DNA of 64,000 bases, from assembly GCA_020744225.1 (NCBI GenBank), contig JAGMWG010000004.1:434001-498000 (forward strand), read 5' to 3'. The translations under genes were made by a program, and so were the position numbers. The stretch's first letter is position 1, and each line of letters opens with the position of its first letter. The notes beneath the pieces were generated by a model. The model made no database searches. It had not been told where the DNA came from and saw only the letters and a program-made list of their open reading frames with translations. The stretch comes from Paraphoma chrysanthemicola. Its lineage: Eukaryota; Ascomycota; Dothideomycetes; Pleosporales; Phaeosphaeriaceae. Of the stretch, positions 44,766 to 56,310 are shown in pieces.

Positions 44766-47614
44766 AGAGGGCGGCACTACCTCCTTACGTCTAGTCCTCA
44801 TCCCTCATCTAATTAGAATGGGAAAGACAGGCTTCACACTCCTCTCAGCGAAGTGTCCAAACAACGTTACAGTGTTTGATATACACCAGTGCTCAATATG
44901 CCATGGTATGGGCCACTTCCTAGCCAACTGACCACCGATGTAGATGACTCGGAAACATGGCGAGGCTGGGAGCATGGTACTGTCCGTGATTGATTGCCAG
45001 CAAAATATACTGGTATATATCCCAGCAGGGCGAACTCTTGCGTGCTACTGACCGCTTCATCGTTCGCAAGATTTGGCCATGATCTACATTCGTACAACCG
45101 ATCGTTGGATCGCTTTGGACTCCAACTCCAGCAAACAGACTTGGCTTGTAGCAAATCCTTCGTTTGAAAGAGAAGAGTGCTGGAGAGTCGGTATGTCATA
45201 GACTGGTCTAAATATTGAGACGTTTGACCACTCTTTACGCAAGGAAAGTTCCAAGTGTATCTGGCGACCGACTGTGTTGTGCTAAGGGTGATATGAACTG
45301 CAACATAGAGTTTGGAAACATGGAGTGCGCAAGCGAACCCCATACTCGCTTGCCGTCGGCACATTTGGCGCTCGTACTTGTGCATAGTTGCTGGCCTGGG
45401 ATCGCTGTACTTCCTGGCATACTCAAATGAGAATGCTCCGATTGGGCTAATGTCGGTCGCCCTGCCGGGGTCGGTGTGATGCGATCCTGGCTATTCTGTT
45501 CTGCCGGTAGCCGTACCATAAGTTACTGGTACATAGACACACACCGGTACTCAAGATTGATTGCTGACAATCATTCGGGGAGCAGCCTTCACAAGCTTCG
45601 CTAAGGACGTCAGTTTCAGACGCGCAACGCTGGATAGTGCGGGGAATCGCCAAGCCTGACACCTCACTTACGGTAGGGCATACGGCAATACTGGCGGCAC
45701 ATCTGGCGTCGTCGACAGCAGGTATAGAACGAGCTTCTCGCAGTGTCACATTGGTGCGGCAAGTGGTCGCTATTGGAAGGCTGATCCAACGCTGTCGCAT
45801 TTACAGCTCAAAATGCGGAGGGAGCTTTCGCGACTACGAGAAAGAGTCTCGTAGGCTTAGCTGGCCTTTGTGCGAGTCCGACTTTGCATTGGTGTCTCAT
45901 CGAAGCCGAAGGCTGTCAACGTGGGCGAAGTGCGTTCATTCCATGATCCAACGGCAGTTGCAGCAGATGCAAAGGCACGTCCACCGTCGGCGCTGTCCTC
46001 CGACATATCTGGTAGATACGTGCTCAGGGATGAGCTACCATGTTCGGAGAGAAGAAGCGGTTTCTGCGCTAGTATCAGCTTGGTCGTCTCGATTGTGTTT
46101 TTGTATCTCCCACATGAGCCTCGTGGGACTGAGTGGCTCCGTCTGGAAGCTTAGTCGCATAACATGAGATTTACATAGATATCTATTGAACATGAATGGA
46201 TAGCGTACGCGCATTCAGATGATAAAGGCCATGACGCCGCTGCGATGGGTGTCAAAGTGCTGAACGGGAGAGTTGGAAGTGGGCAGCATCATCGGCCGTT
46301 AGCATTTGGACTGAAAAGAGGCTTCGCTGAATGGAATTGAGAAAGGAATGTAATGATCGCTCTGTGGCGTGGAGGCCATGCGATCCACACGAAAGCTTTG
46401 ATTAGAGCGAGCTGGAAGAAAGATGATAGCCTTAACACTCATCAGCCACTTCCTGGGCTCGATGATAGCTTTGGACATTGGATGAATTTTGATTCAAGTG
46501 AAACATTGATGCCGTGACACCTGTACCTGCGGCGGAGGTGACGAGGCTGTCGCAACTGGAAGAGACGGCATACTGCTCCACCCGCAATAGGGATTCTGCC
46601 AGGTCTCCAACAGTGTACCGCACAGAAGTGCCCCGCGAATATTTGTTGACAAAGGCGTAACCTAGCAAGTCTGTCGCACGAAACTTTTTGAAATGACGAA
46701 ATGATGGAATGATGATACACAAGACGCCGTTGATTATGAGAGGTTGTGAAACCTTGAGGCGGTGGTGCTCGAATCTTTAGCTTCAGACGATGCCGAATTA
46801 GGGTTTAAGTGGCAGCACGTGATAGCGCGAAGAGGGGCGACCGGAAGTGAATGCCTGAACGCGGCGCGCGCTACTTCCAACCTTGCACCCGAGGCACGAC
46901 AGATCAGCGCTGGCTGGCGCAGGAACGGCTCCAGTACCCCAGTCGTGGAGGCAGGCTTTGATAACGCTGCGAATCCCATCGCTCGCGGCACCGGGTCGCA
47001 AACTTTCGAGGCCCGTCGATAGTGGTTCCTTGATGGCACCTTTCTTTTTGCCCCTCAGGGGCACCCGAAACGATTCTGGGCGGAGCACAATTGCGAGCGG
47101 CCGCACCTCCTTGATTCGTGGGCCCTTGCGATGAGCGGATGATGGCTTGTTGCACGGCTTGCTTTGCCTCAAAGTTTGCTGGTTCGCGGGCCAAAGCTCA
47201 GGCCGGAAAAGCATGGGCATCCCAACCGCAAGGGATGATGACCCCTCAGCCTCGGTATCGTCACGTACAGTATCTGACGCTGCGAGAGACTCTTGAGAAC
47301 CAGGTGAGCATTTCAAGAAAAGCGATGTTGTCTTACTTGGATCATATCACGGGTCTTACTCGAAGGAACTCATCGTTTGTCTCAACGGGCAGCCTTCAGC
47401 CTTTCGCCTATCCGCGCGTCGTTTCATAACCATGCACAAGGCTTGGACAAGGCTTGCGCTTTGTCCTCCAGGCTGACTCTTAAGCCCTAAATGGGCCTAG
47501 GGGCATCAGGTGATATCGCGTTCTCGTGTCACACCCATGTCGCGTCCAATAACGCGTCGACTTCACGAGCACCTCAGTGGGGGGGCCTAAAAAGAAGCTC
47601 CGAGAGGAGTTGGG

Positions 47615-47622
47615 TATATATA
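47615..47622 (+). promoter_or_regulatory. TATA box candidate of the BTB gene
   Basis: TATATATA in GGGTATATATACAGC about 190 bp before the ATG at 47811, implying a leader of roughly 150 nt. Confidence 0.35.
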
Positions 47623-47810
47623 CAGCGCTGAGGGCGCACCTCAGTTTGCCTGCTATCGCCCTTTTACGACCGTGTCTGCCTTAGGTTGCCATCGAATCAT
47701 CTCTTGCGTACTTTCCTGTTGCCTATGCGAGACGTAGTATAAGTATTCCTTGGATTCATCGTTTTAGCTTCATCTCTTCTGAACGCGACGATACGCCATC
47801 AGATTTCATC

Positions 47811-48666
47811 ATGTTCTCATCATCGAACCGACGATACGAGGGAAGCTTCTCGAAACACCGAGCATCGAAGTCGAAATCACACAAGAAGAATCCATCATTC
47901 CGCGACTCGCCGAGGAGGGCGGAGAGACTTGCAGAACAAGTGCAAGTACAGTCGCCACAATCTAACCAAACTTCCCCCCAGCTTGGAAGGTTAGTTCGTC
48001 CAGCGAGAACTCGGTATGCATTCGCTGATGAATTTGAACAGCGCTATCATCACCATCTCGGTAGGCCGTGAACAGCGACTGTTCGCCGCCCACGAAGACG
48101 TACTGTCGCACTCACCATGGTTTCAAGCTGCGTGCAGCGGCCAATTCTTCCAAACAGCGAATAAGCGCATCGACCTCCCAGATGAAGACCCAGAGGTGTT
48201 TTCTTCAATCCTCGAGTATTTGTACAAGGGTGACTACTTCCCCAGGATGGAGTACAACCAAAAGCGCAAGAGCTGGTCGCTAGAAGACGGCGGCAACGGC
48301 AGCAGCAGTGAGGCCGTCATCCAGTCTGCCGTTGGACCCATCCTCAAAGATACGATCATATACTGTCAGGCCGAGAAGTATGGCCTGCACGAGCTGAAGA
48401 AGCTTGCGCTCAAGAAACAAGGCCTACAGTCTGGGATACAATGCTCCACGATCTTGACTTCGGCGCGCTTTGCTTACGAGTCGACGCCCGACAACGACTC
48501 GAAGCTCCGTGCTCACTACCTCGCTCTCATCATAAGGGCAAGACACACCTTCAAGCGCAGCGGCACTATGCAGGCTGAGATGGAGAAAGGCGGCAAGCTC
48601 TTCTTTGACTTGTTCGTTGCGATGTCGAACCACATGGACGACATCTCGATGAAGTCGCCACATTAG
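47811..48666 (+). CDS. BTB/POZ-domain protein
   Basis: Exons 47811-47989 and 48042-48666 across a 52-nt intron (donor GTTAGT, acceptor GAACAG) give 267 residues. The first 60 residues are basic and Ser/Gln-rich (SKHRASKSKSHKKNPS). The BTB fold begins in AIITISVGREQRLFAAHEDV and goes on with SPWFQAACSGQF, RIDLPDEDPEVFSSILEYLY and YKGDY. The helical C-terminal half starts at YCQAEKYGLHELKKLALKK, the usual fungal BTB ending. There is no BACK, kelch or zinc-finger partner domain. It may act as a Cullin-3 adaptor or oligomerisation module; no target is known. Confidence 0.85.
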
Positions 48667-50743
48667 ACTGCGATGGACTGCGCTTTCGACCCGCATGATA
48701 CTGCAACATCCATCTCACTTCATTTGCCATCGCCAAAGGAGATCTTGGCCGACAATACCTTGCGACAAGGCCTTCTCGTCGAGCCCGATCGCTACTATCG
48801 TCGTTACCTGCGTGGCCACTACACACAACCTTCCGCCTTAATGATCACTACCGCATTTCGTTACAATACGCACGACTCCTCGCTCGTCAATATCTTACCT
48901 TCTTGTACATATTCTTATCTTGGAGAGTACGACGGTGACACGCATCTGTCACCGAAGTTCCGACTTCGTTGTGTCTGTTTGGGAAGGCGTTCAGGTCAGG
49001 TATACCATTCTGGCACTCTTTCCGCCTCACGTTGTACTATACATATCTGTGTTCGTCGTTACGGAGACATCATCCCTTCAGTTTCTGCTGTCTCATTGGT
49101 TGGCCACAAAATTGCGAAGCGCTTGCAGGCCTTTTCGCTTCTTATATCGCGTTGACTAGATTTGCGACGCCGAAACAAACACAGGTGCCTATGGCACGGC
49201 GGCTTCGAGGCTGTCTTTCTACATTTCCTAGCCTTCGGTCGCGATGGCGAAGGCGGTTTGTTTCCCAGCTAGATTGGACTGTTACTGCAGGTCGGAAGGA
49301 TCCAAATTGTATTATCTCGAAGGACTGTACTGTTGTTACTTTGTCGCTATAGATTGTGGCCCTGATGATAGCATCGTTACCCCGATGAATTAAAACTATG
49401 GTCGCAACTTTCAAACACTGCCCTTATGTTCTGGTTCGGCTTCGACGGCAACCATGTACTAGTCTGCAGTTGTGCTATCAGCCTTGAAGTTGCAACACTC
49501 ACAGCCTCATCGTTCAAGCATCGTGCCTCTTGGCTGATATCATTGGCCGGCAACTCGGCACCAACCATGTACACAGCCAACATGCTCAACGATATATCTA
49601 CACTGTTCATAAACACGAGATATGCTTTCAACAGTCACATCACATCTACAGAATACATAATGGAAAGACCACATCCGCACTCAATTCAAGGCATCAGCGC
49701 CAGACGCGCAGGAGGCAAGAAGGTTCCAAAACCATATCGCAAATACCACAAGCCGAAACAGACAAAGGAACAGAAAAACGCCGAACGGTTTACCAGAGGG
49801 TTCACATATTTCGCAAAGGGCCTCAAAGCAGTAATCGAAGGCATCCGATAACAACTTGAATAATACTCGGCACCCCTTCAACAGCCGGAATCAAATGCAA
49901 ATCTCGACAGCCACTCGAAGACTTCTCAGCGACAAAGAGATATCGCATGCAAGGTGCATCCAACGTTAAGATTAGCAAGCACGCTACTGCACACTTTACC
50001 TGCACACCCAGGTCTGGCCAGGATGCATCCAGCCCAGCGGGCCATGTCTCACGACTCAAAGCGGGGATGCAGCGCCGTAGGTACTCGCCCAATTCACGGC
50101 CGGCTACTCTCTACGCCCCCGCGGAAAACCGCAGCCGAGTGGGAGGACTCAGACAGGCTGCTCAGTGTATGACACACACACTGCGACGATCGGGAGGACT
50201 CATAGCCACAAGAGTGAGCGGCCTCCACATACATTGGTGTGAGACGGTCAAGATTGAGCGCAGCAGGGCGACCCCAGGACTCACAATTTCACGGCACTTC
50301 CGAGGCTTGTAGCGTCGCGTTGCGTCGCGTCGGGCATCAGCGAGGGGTAAAAGGGGAGCGGGACAGTAACGCGATATCAGCTGATGGGGCGTTGGCGCGT
50401 CTGTGCGGCCGACGCGGCGTGCTTCAGGAACATTAATTGGTCTCGGCACGCGAGTTATGTTGGGACGCATGCAAGGAGCGGACAAAGAAATGGAGATGCG
50501 CATGGGATGAAATGCTGGGTATATTTGTGCTTTGTTATTGGTACTGTTCTTGTGCTCTGCATGCAGGCGATTTCAGCTCTATTGTGGAGCAGCCTTGCAT
50601 CTGCGACTGCTGCGCAAGCGTGCGACTGCAGTGGTGAGTGCAAGCCTGACCAGTCAAGTTTCGCGGCGTGTAGCCGATGTGCGCTGTGCAGTGCTACTTG
50701 AGATAGGCAATAGTCAATAGGCAATAGGCCAAAAGTTTAGGCA
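48667..50743. other. 2.1-kb stretch between convergent BTB and PCI genes, with one small candidate ORF
   Basis: The left part (to about 49.4 kb) is likely the BTB 3' UTR and flank. The small basic ORF at 49660-49851 is listed separately. The remaining short frames have no recognisable features. Confidence 0.45.
49660..49851 (+). CDS. Possible small basic protein (63 residues), unknown
   Basis: ATG-started frame with coding-like composition. It is rich in K, R and H, contains RRAGGKKVPKPYRKYHKPK, and ends in an amphipathic helix (TRGFTYFAKGLKAVIEGI). The frame is open further upstream but loses its coding look there. No family, signal peptide or introns are seen. It could be a real orphan peptide, a last exon, or chance. 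Confidence 0.3.
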   Translation: MERPHPHSIQGISARRAGGKKVPKPYRKYHKPKQTKEQKNAERFTRGFTYFAKGLKAVIEGIR

Positions 50744-52503
50744 TCAGACCCTTGTGCCGGGGAATGCACCTTTCTTGTTGAGAACGACCATGGCGTGCTC
50801 TCGCGATATGTAACCCTTCATGAGACCCTGTGAGATTCGTCAGCATAGTACATTGTCTTGGGTTGGTATGCGTGGCGAGGCTGCCTTGACCAGCAACTGC
50901 TCGCCTCGAACACGTCCTCCGTTGGCCTACATGTGAGACATGCAGAAGCGAGCAGATCAAGTGGAGTCGATTCGCTGTCGTCCACGTACCTTGTATATCT
51001 GATTCGCCAGAAGGCACTCCACCTCATCGTCCTCCACAGCCTGGCCGCTGCCTGCGCCTGCGATACCCATCCTAAGAGCTGTCGCAAAGTGGATAAGCGG
51101 TATCCTCGACTTTCGAATTCGGTCTTTCTCGGTCTGCCCTTCTTTGAGTTCATCGTAACCTGCAGCCAAGTACACCTTCCGTAACAGATTGCGCAAGGCA
51201 ATGTCGCGGCTTCGCTCCAGGGTCAGGAAAATGCGACGTCTCACAAACTCGGGCTCGCCGTCCGCTAAAGCCTTGTCGAAGCCTGTGAGGTCGCCTTTCT
51301 TGATGCAAGCTACAAGCGGTCCGATAAGTCGGGCTAGGCTAGGAGTCTCGGCGAGAAGTGCAGCTGAAGGTATGGCATGCTGCGTGATAAGGCGGCAGGG
51401 TATGAGGTAGGTCAAAATCAGCCTATAGAGGTCAGTGACTCGCACCTCCTGAGCTGTCCTGTAGACTAAAACCTTACGACTTGTTCTTCAGGGAACGCGC
51501 ATAGCATGAATCCCATGCTGCTTGCAGATCTTGCTCAGCCTGAGACTGATTAGCCCAACGCCTGCTCAATGTGACAAGTGCCTAACCTTTGCATAATCCT
51601 CTTGCAAGAATGCTAGCACGCCGGTGTAGTATTTGTATGTCACGCGGTGCGCTCGTGGGTACAGATTGAAGGGAGGTAGGTCGGATTGAGCTTCGATAGA
51701 CTTGACAACGTTCTTGGAGAGACTGATGGCTTTCAGCTGGAAAGAGCATCAGTACACGGTCTGGAACTAGCATGGGACACGGAAGTACCTTGAAGTACGT
51801 CTTGAATTGAAGATTGGCTATACAGTAGACGCCCCACTTGCGCGACTCCGACATGTCTGGATTTCTGAGCGCCCGTCAGACAGATCAGTTGCAGCATGGG
51901 GAAGATGGATGCACACCTATCACCCAAACAGAGAGCAAAAACCCTGTTGAACACACGAGCAGCTTCCTCAAGCTTCTCACTGCGGGCGGCTTGCGGCACA
52001 ACGTCGTCAGAGAAGCTGGAAGCAGAGGTGGCAGGCTTTGCTCGCGCCAATTGTTCGTCTGCTCTCGTCGCGATCCTCCTCAGGTGGTTTGCAGTGAAGT
52101 ACAATGTGAAAATTGCCCATGCTGGCAACGCTCCACCCGAGATGTGCTTGATAAAGCTGCTGGTGAGATCCTTCCAGGTATCATACACCGCCAGATACTG
52201 TGCAGCCTCGAGTTTGCTTTGATTCGCAGCCTCTTCCGCTCGTATGATCTGCTTCACGGCTCGCCAGTAGCCCGAGATGATGTCGACCCAGGCGTCGGTC
52301 TCTTTCTGCGACATGCGCGATCTCTTGTTGAACTTGAGCGCATTCCTGACATCACCGGTGATTCTATCATCGTTGGACGCGCGGAAGAAGTCATAGAGGC
52401 GGCCTGGGTCATGCGGAGGAGGCACTGGACTAAGGAAGTCCGCGATGGGCTGCGCCAAACCTGTGGCATACGCCTCGTGGAAGGGTACGAGTGCAGCTTG
52501 CAT
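50744..52503 (-). CDS. csn12: PCI-domain protein, Csn12/PCID2/Thp1 family
   Basis: Six exons (52503-51917, 51864-51789, 51736-51587, 51539-51478, 51422-50990, 50827-50744) with introns of 47-55 nt, plus a 162-nt last one, give 463 residues. The helical-repeat half contains ALPAWAIFTLYFTANHLRR, NPDMSESRKWGVYC and PFNLYPRAHRVTYKYYTGVL. The PCI winged helix follows (LILTYLIPCRLITQHAI, then LRNLLRKVYLAAG). The last exon adds GYISREHAMVVLNKKGAFP. This is the stand-alone PCI family named Csn12 in yeast and PCID2 in animals, linked to the COP9 signalosome (yeast Csn12) and to TREX-2 mRNA export (PCID2). Which complex it joins here cannot be told. It lies head-to-head with eL20 over 400 bp. Confidence 0.9.
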
Positions 52504-52903
52504 TGCGGCTCTGGCTTAGCAGTAAGTAGAGGGGGGATAAGTTGTCGCGCGAAACTGCGGAGGTCGTGCGCGCCTTCGTCTGGAGATTCAAGCCACGCCC
52601 TTCATCTCGACAAGCTTGTTTGGACCAAGTTCGAGTGTCGGTCAGTATTGTGATGCTGGAAGGTCAACGGCGAGTCTTGCGTCGGCGTTTGGCCCATTTG
52701 ACGCCGACGTGGGTTGCGGCTGCCGCCAAGCGCTGATTGGGCCCTTCCAAGGTTGCGTTAGCGCCCACAATAGGCGAGAATTGGAGCGCACCAACTTTTG
52801 ACCTTCGATTTGACCATCACGACAACACGGGTACTAACCGACAGCACACATAAGGTCCGTCAGTATCGAACGCTTCCTCAAGTATTCTGCTAACAGTCAA
52901 TAG
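52504..52903. promoter_or_regulatory. Bidirectional promoter between the PCI gene and eL20
   Basis: 400 bp between divergent start codons. No TATA box or repeated ribosomal-protein motif is recognised. Confidence 0.4.
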
Positions 52904-53915
52904 ATGGGTAAGCACACTCTCCATACCGCATTCTCCTTCCGTCCAGCAATTGCGAACAAACCACAATCCTCATGAAAGCCTTGCAACCGCTGCAAGACCG
53001 GCACGATATGCGATCGAAAGGACCTATGGCCGCGACTGAATGTAACGTCTTGACACCTGCATGGAAGTCTGTTCCTCTGGGGTTGTTGAAAGGATGCGCT
53101 TAGCAAGACGAAGGAATTTACGTTGCAGCGACTGACGGGAGAGCCACACGATCCACGACCTGGCCGCCATGTCACCGGACACTTGGAAACTGAATCTCTC
53201 GTCCGACTTGTTGCAATTGCTGGACTGGACCATTTGAAGACAGCGGGACGCAGTACTGACATGCACCAGCTCGCTTCCAGGAATACCAGATCATCGGGCG
53301 CCATCTGCCCTCAGAGGCCAACCCCACCCCCAAGATCTACCGTATGCGCATTTTTGCGCCCAACGAGGTCGTCGCCAAGTCACGGTTCTGGTACTTCCTC
53401 GGCAAGCTCCGCAAGATCAAGAAGGCGAACGGCGAGATCGTCTCGGTAAACCAGGTGCGTGCCGACCAGCGGCCAAGATGGCATTCTTGCGCGGGGTTGT
53501 GTCCCCAAGACAAGTGCTGATGTATGCTAGATCCACGAGAAGCGCCCACAGAAGGTCAAGAACTTCGGTATCTGGATCCGCTACGACTCGCGCTCCGGTA
53601 CCCACAACATGTACAAGGAGTACCGTGAGATGTCCCGTGTCGCTGCTGTTGATGCTCTCTACCAAGATATGGCTGCCCGCCATCGATCGCGCTTCAGGCA
53701 GGTCCAGGTATGTCGAATGTACACATCCAATCCGGAACTGTCTGACAACATCACAGATCCTCAAGGTCGTTGAGATTGAGAAGACCGACGACGTCCGCCG
53801 CCCATACATCAAGCAGCTCCTCGTCAAGGGCCTCAAGTTCCCGCTGCCCCACCGCATCAACAAGAAGGCCGGCAAGAAGATCTTCGCCAGCAAGCGCCCA
53901 TCAACTTTCTTCTAA
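52904..53915 (+). CDS. RPL20: 60S ribosomal protein eL20 (L18a)
   Basis: Four exons (52904-52907, 53270-53454, 53531-53707, 53757-53915) give 174 residues, the standard length. Exon 1 codes only ATG plus one base. A 362-nt intron follows, joining to give MARFQEYQIIGRHLPSEA. The body contains MRIFAPNEVVAKSRFWYFL, IHEKRPQKVKNFGIWIRY, SRSGTHNMYKEYREMSR and the end FASKRPSTFF, all eL20 hallmarks. It is a structural protein of the large subunit near the central protuberance. The tiny first exon was chosen because acceptor CACCAG at 53269 restores the RFQEYQ start, while other acceptors break frame. Confidence 0.95.
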
Positions 53916-54825
53916 GCGTGTTTCTCTTTCCGGAGTGCGGAACGGATGGGTTGGGATCACAAGGGTTTCCCTCGGTTATGCATGCTTCACGAAAAGAAGT
54001 ACATTAGGCACGAATGAAAATCCATGATACCTTCATTCGGTACGAATGGCGTGATGTGAACCCAAGGAGCTTCGACGACCTACGTTCAACCTCGCGATTG
54101 AACCATTTGCTTACAACACAGCGGACCAAGCCGCGTCAAATGTTGCTGTGTCCTTGGGTCGATGATACCACAGATCAGACCGACTGTACGGGCAACAATG
54201 AAGACTTAATAGTGGGTGTAGTGACACTAGAAGAGGCTGCTGATCTGGAAGACTCACGGCACAATACGGTATTTACCGGCTTTTCGATTCAATTGCGGCT
54301 GAATGAACTCCCATCTTCCTCGAAACATGCGGATCTCAGCAAACATGATTCCTAAGGCTGATCGTGCTTCCCTCTTGTTGAGCTGCAAATTATACGCAGT
54401 TCATCGTCGGCTAACAACATCGGTTCCAGAGTATGCGGAAGAATGGAAGACGCAAATCCACAAAGTAACTTCATACACGATCCTGCATCTGCATCCGCAA
54501 ACATCCTACTTTCGAGAGTGGGCCATCATATCAAGTAGTGATTACAAAATATAGAGTTTGTCATATCCTCTTGAGGGTTGGTCTTACTCGAGCAATGGTC
54601 CTCATTGGCCCTAAATGCAGCCAAGCCTCTCGACGTCGAGCTCGCACTTCTACCTCGGCCCCACGTAGCCTGCTTCTCCGCATCACATCTCGCGCGCGTC
54701 GGCGCCATGTAGTAGGCTATTTGATACAGCTTCTCCATGAACTGAAGCCCTTGATTCTCACTAACAATTACCACAACTCATCTTCTAACACTCCAATTTC
54801 TAGCTTTCCCCCACACATATCCATC
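53916..54825. other. Intergenic between eL20 and the enoyl-CoA hydratase gene
   Basis: 910 bp, no gene. The short plus-strand frames at 54014-54554 have no recognisable features. The right 70 bases are pyrimidine-rich leader. Confidence 0.5.
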
Positions 54826-56006
54826 ATGGCTCGACGCGTCCACGAATCCGCACGCCACAAGCCCGACATCACCCTCCCCGCCTCCTACAACGATCTTAAA
54901 TTCACAACTATCAAGGTGCAACACCATGATAAGGAGCCCAGCGTGATTATCCTTACGCTGTACCGCCCGGGCAAACACAATGCCTTTACCGACGTCATGC
55001 GAGAGGAATTCGAGACAGTATATGGAATGTTCGATGTTGACGATCGCGTCAAATGCATCGTTGTGACAGGCGACGGACGTATATTCTGCCCCGGCGCTGA
55101 CCTGGACATCGGGTTCGGACAGGGAGCGTCTGGGGAGGACGCAGAGAAGGTACAGGATCATCGGGATGGGTATGTGTATCCTTCTTTGCAATTCCAGTGC
55201 AGTCCCGCACCATGTCTAGCGGCCTTGGAACTGTGTTTGTGTGGGATAGTGGGGATTGTACTTTTCTAAAGATCAAATGCTAATCAAAGTACACAGTGGT
55301 GGCCGCGTCTCACTCGCCATTCACCACTGCCGCAAACCCACCATCGGCGCCCTCCAAGGCTCAGCCGTTGGCGTCGGCATCACAATGACGCTCCCCATGA
55401 ACATCCGTATCGTGTACAAGAAGGCTAAAATCGGCTTCGTCTTCTCGCGCCGCGGCCTCATCATGGAGGCGTGTTCCTCGTTCTTCTTGCCCCGCTTGAT
55501 CGGACATTCGCGCGCCATGCAGGCGGTCACTACAGGCGGGACATACCTCGCTTCGGACAAGGTCTGGGACGGCTTGTTCAGCGAGCTGATAGATACGCCT
55601 GAGGGCGTACTTCCACGCGCGCTCGAGGTCGCAGAGGATGTGGTGCGCAACACGAGCAGTGTGAGCACGCACTTGATGAAGGAACTCATGTACCGCGACG
55701 CAGGGAGTCCCGAGGGCCAGCATCTACTGGATTCGAGAATCATCTACGAATTGTTTGGATCGCCGTAAGTACCACCCACCAGCAAAAATGCTTTTATGTT
55801 TTCGAAGCAGATTGGGAAGTGAGAAAGCTGACGAGATTTATTACAATAGGGATAACACAGAAGGCGTGCAGAGTTTCTTGCAAAAGAGGCCGCCAAAGTT
55901 TTCGGGAAGCTTCGAGAACACTAGACTCTCAGGGTTTCCGTGGTGGTTGCAGTTGGACGTACTGGGCAGGCCCAAGGTGGCGCCAACAGGGAGGGCGAAG
56001 ATTTAG
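54826..56006 (+). CDS. Enoyl-CoA hydratase/isomerase, likely peroxisomal
   Basis: Exons 54826-55169, 55297-55764 and 55850-56006 (introns 127 and 85 nt) give 322 residues. The crotonase fold shows LYRPGKHNAF, the oxyanion-hole blocks RIFCPGADLDIGF and ALQGSAVGVGITMTLP, and RRGLIMEACSSFFLPRLIG. The Glu in the last block is in the place of a catalytic glutamate. The C-terminus is GRAKI; AKI is a PTS1 variant used by some fungal beta-oxidation enzymes. A role in fatty-acid beta-oxidation or in modifying a special acyl-CoA is inferred; crotonase substrates are hard to predict. The N-terminus MARRVHESARHKP is not a clear targeting signal. It is convergent with RRP7 over 304 bp. Confidence 0.9.
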
Positions 56007-56310
56007 AGACGGGTATATCGAGGCAATGAGTTGGGTGAATGGATGCTCACACACCAAATCAAAAGTCATAGGAAGATCTGATCAAGTTCAACTTTGTCTT
56101 GAAAGTCCCAAACCTTCATTCCGACCTGTCCTAATTTGCAGGAGCAAGTCGACGTGTCCTTGTAAGATTGTGAAGTGCCAATATATCGCGGCGTCTGTTA
56201 TAGACTCGACGGCCGACTTAATTGCTCTGCTGCCGTCCCACACATTCCGTGCAATGAGGTATCATGAGCATCGAGTACCTCTTCACATCCATTCACCATA
56301 CCAACAAGCC
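56007..56310. other. Spacer between convergent enoyl-CoA hydratase and RRP7 genes
   Basis: 304 bp holding both 3' UTRs. Nothing else is seen. Confidence 0.5.

Larger units (their letters stand above)
44662..47810. other. 3.1-kb gene-poor stretch between tyrosinase and the BTB gene
   Basis: No gene is supported. A cysteine-rich minus-strand frame at 45447-45800 is discussed under findings. Frames at 46.7-47.3 kb occur on both strands of a GC-rich patch and cancel each other as evidence. The last 200 bases are the BTB promoter. Confidence 0.45.

Noticed and set aside
46798..47316. 172-residue minus-strand frame
   Set aside because: Open frames occur on both strands here and none has motifs. 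GC content explains them.
48673..49155. 160-residue frame directly after the BTB stop
   Set aside because: Probably 3' UTR. It has no fold-like pattern and no splice sites linking it to the BTB gene.
52908..53269. Possible snoRNA inside the first intron of eL20
   Set aside because: No convincing box C/D pair with terminal stem, and no H/ACA layout, could be found by eye.
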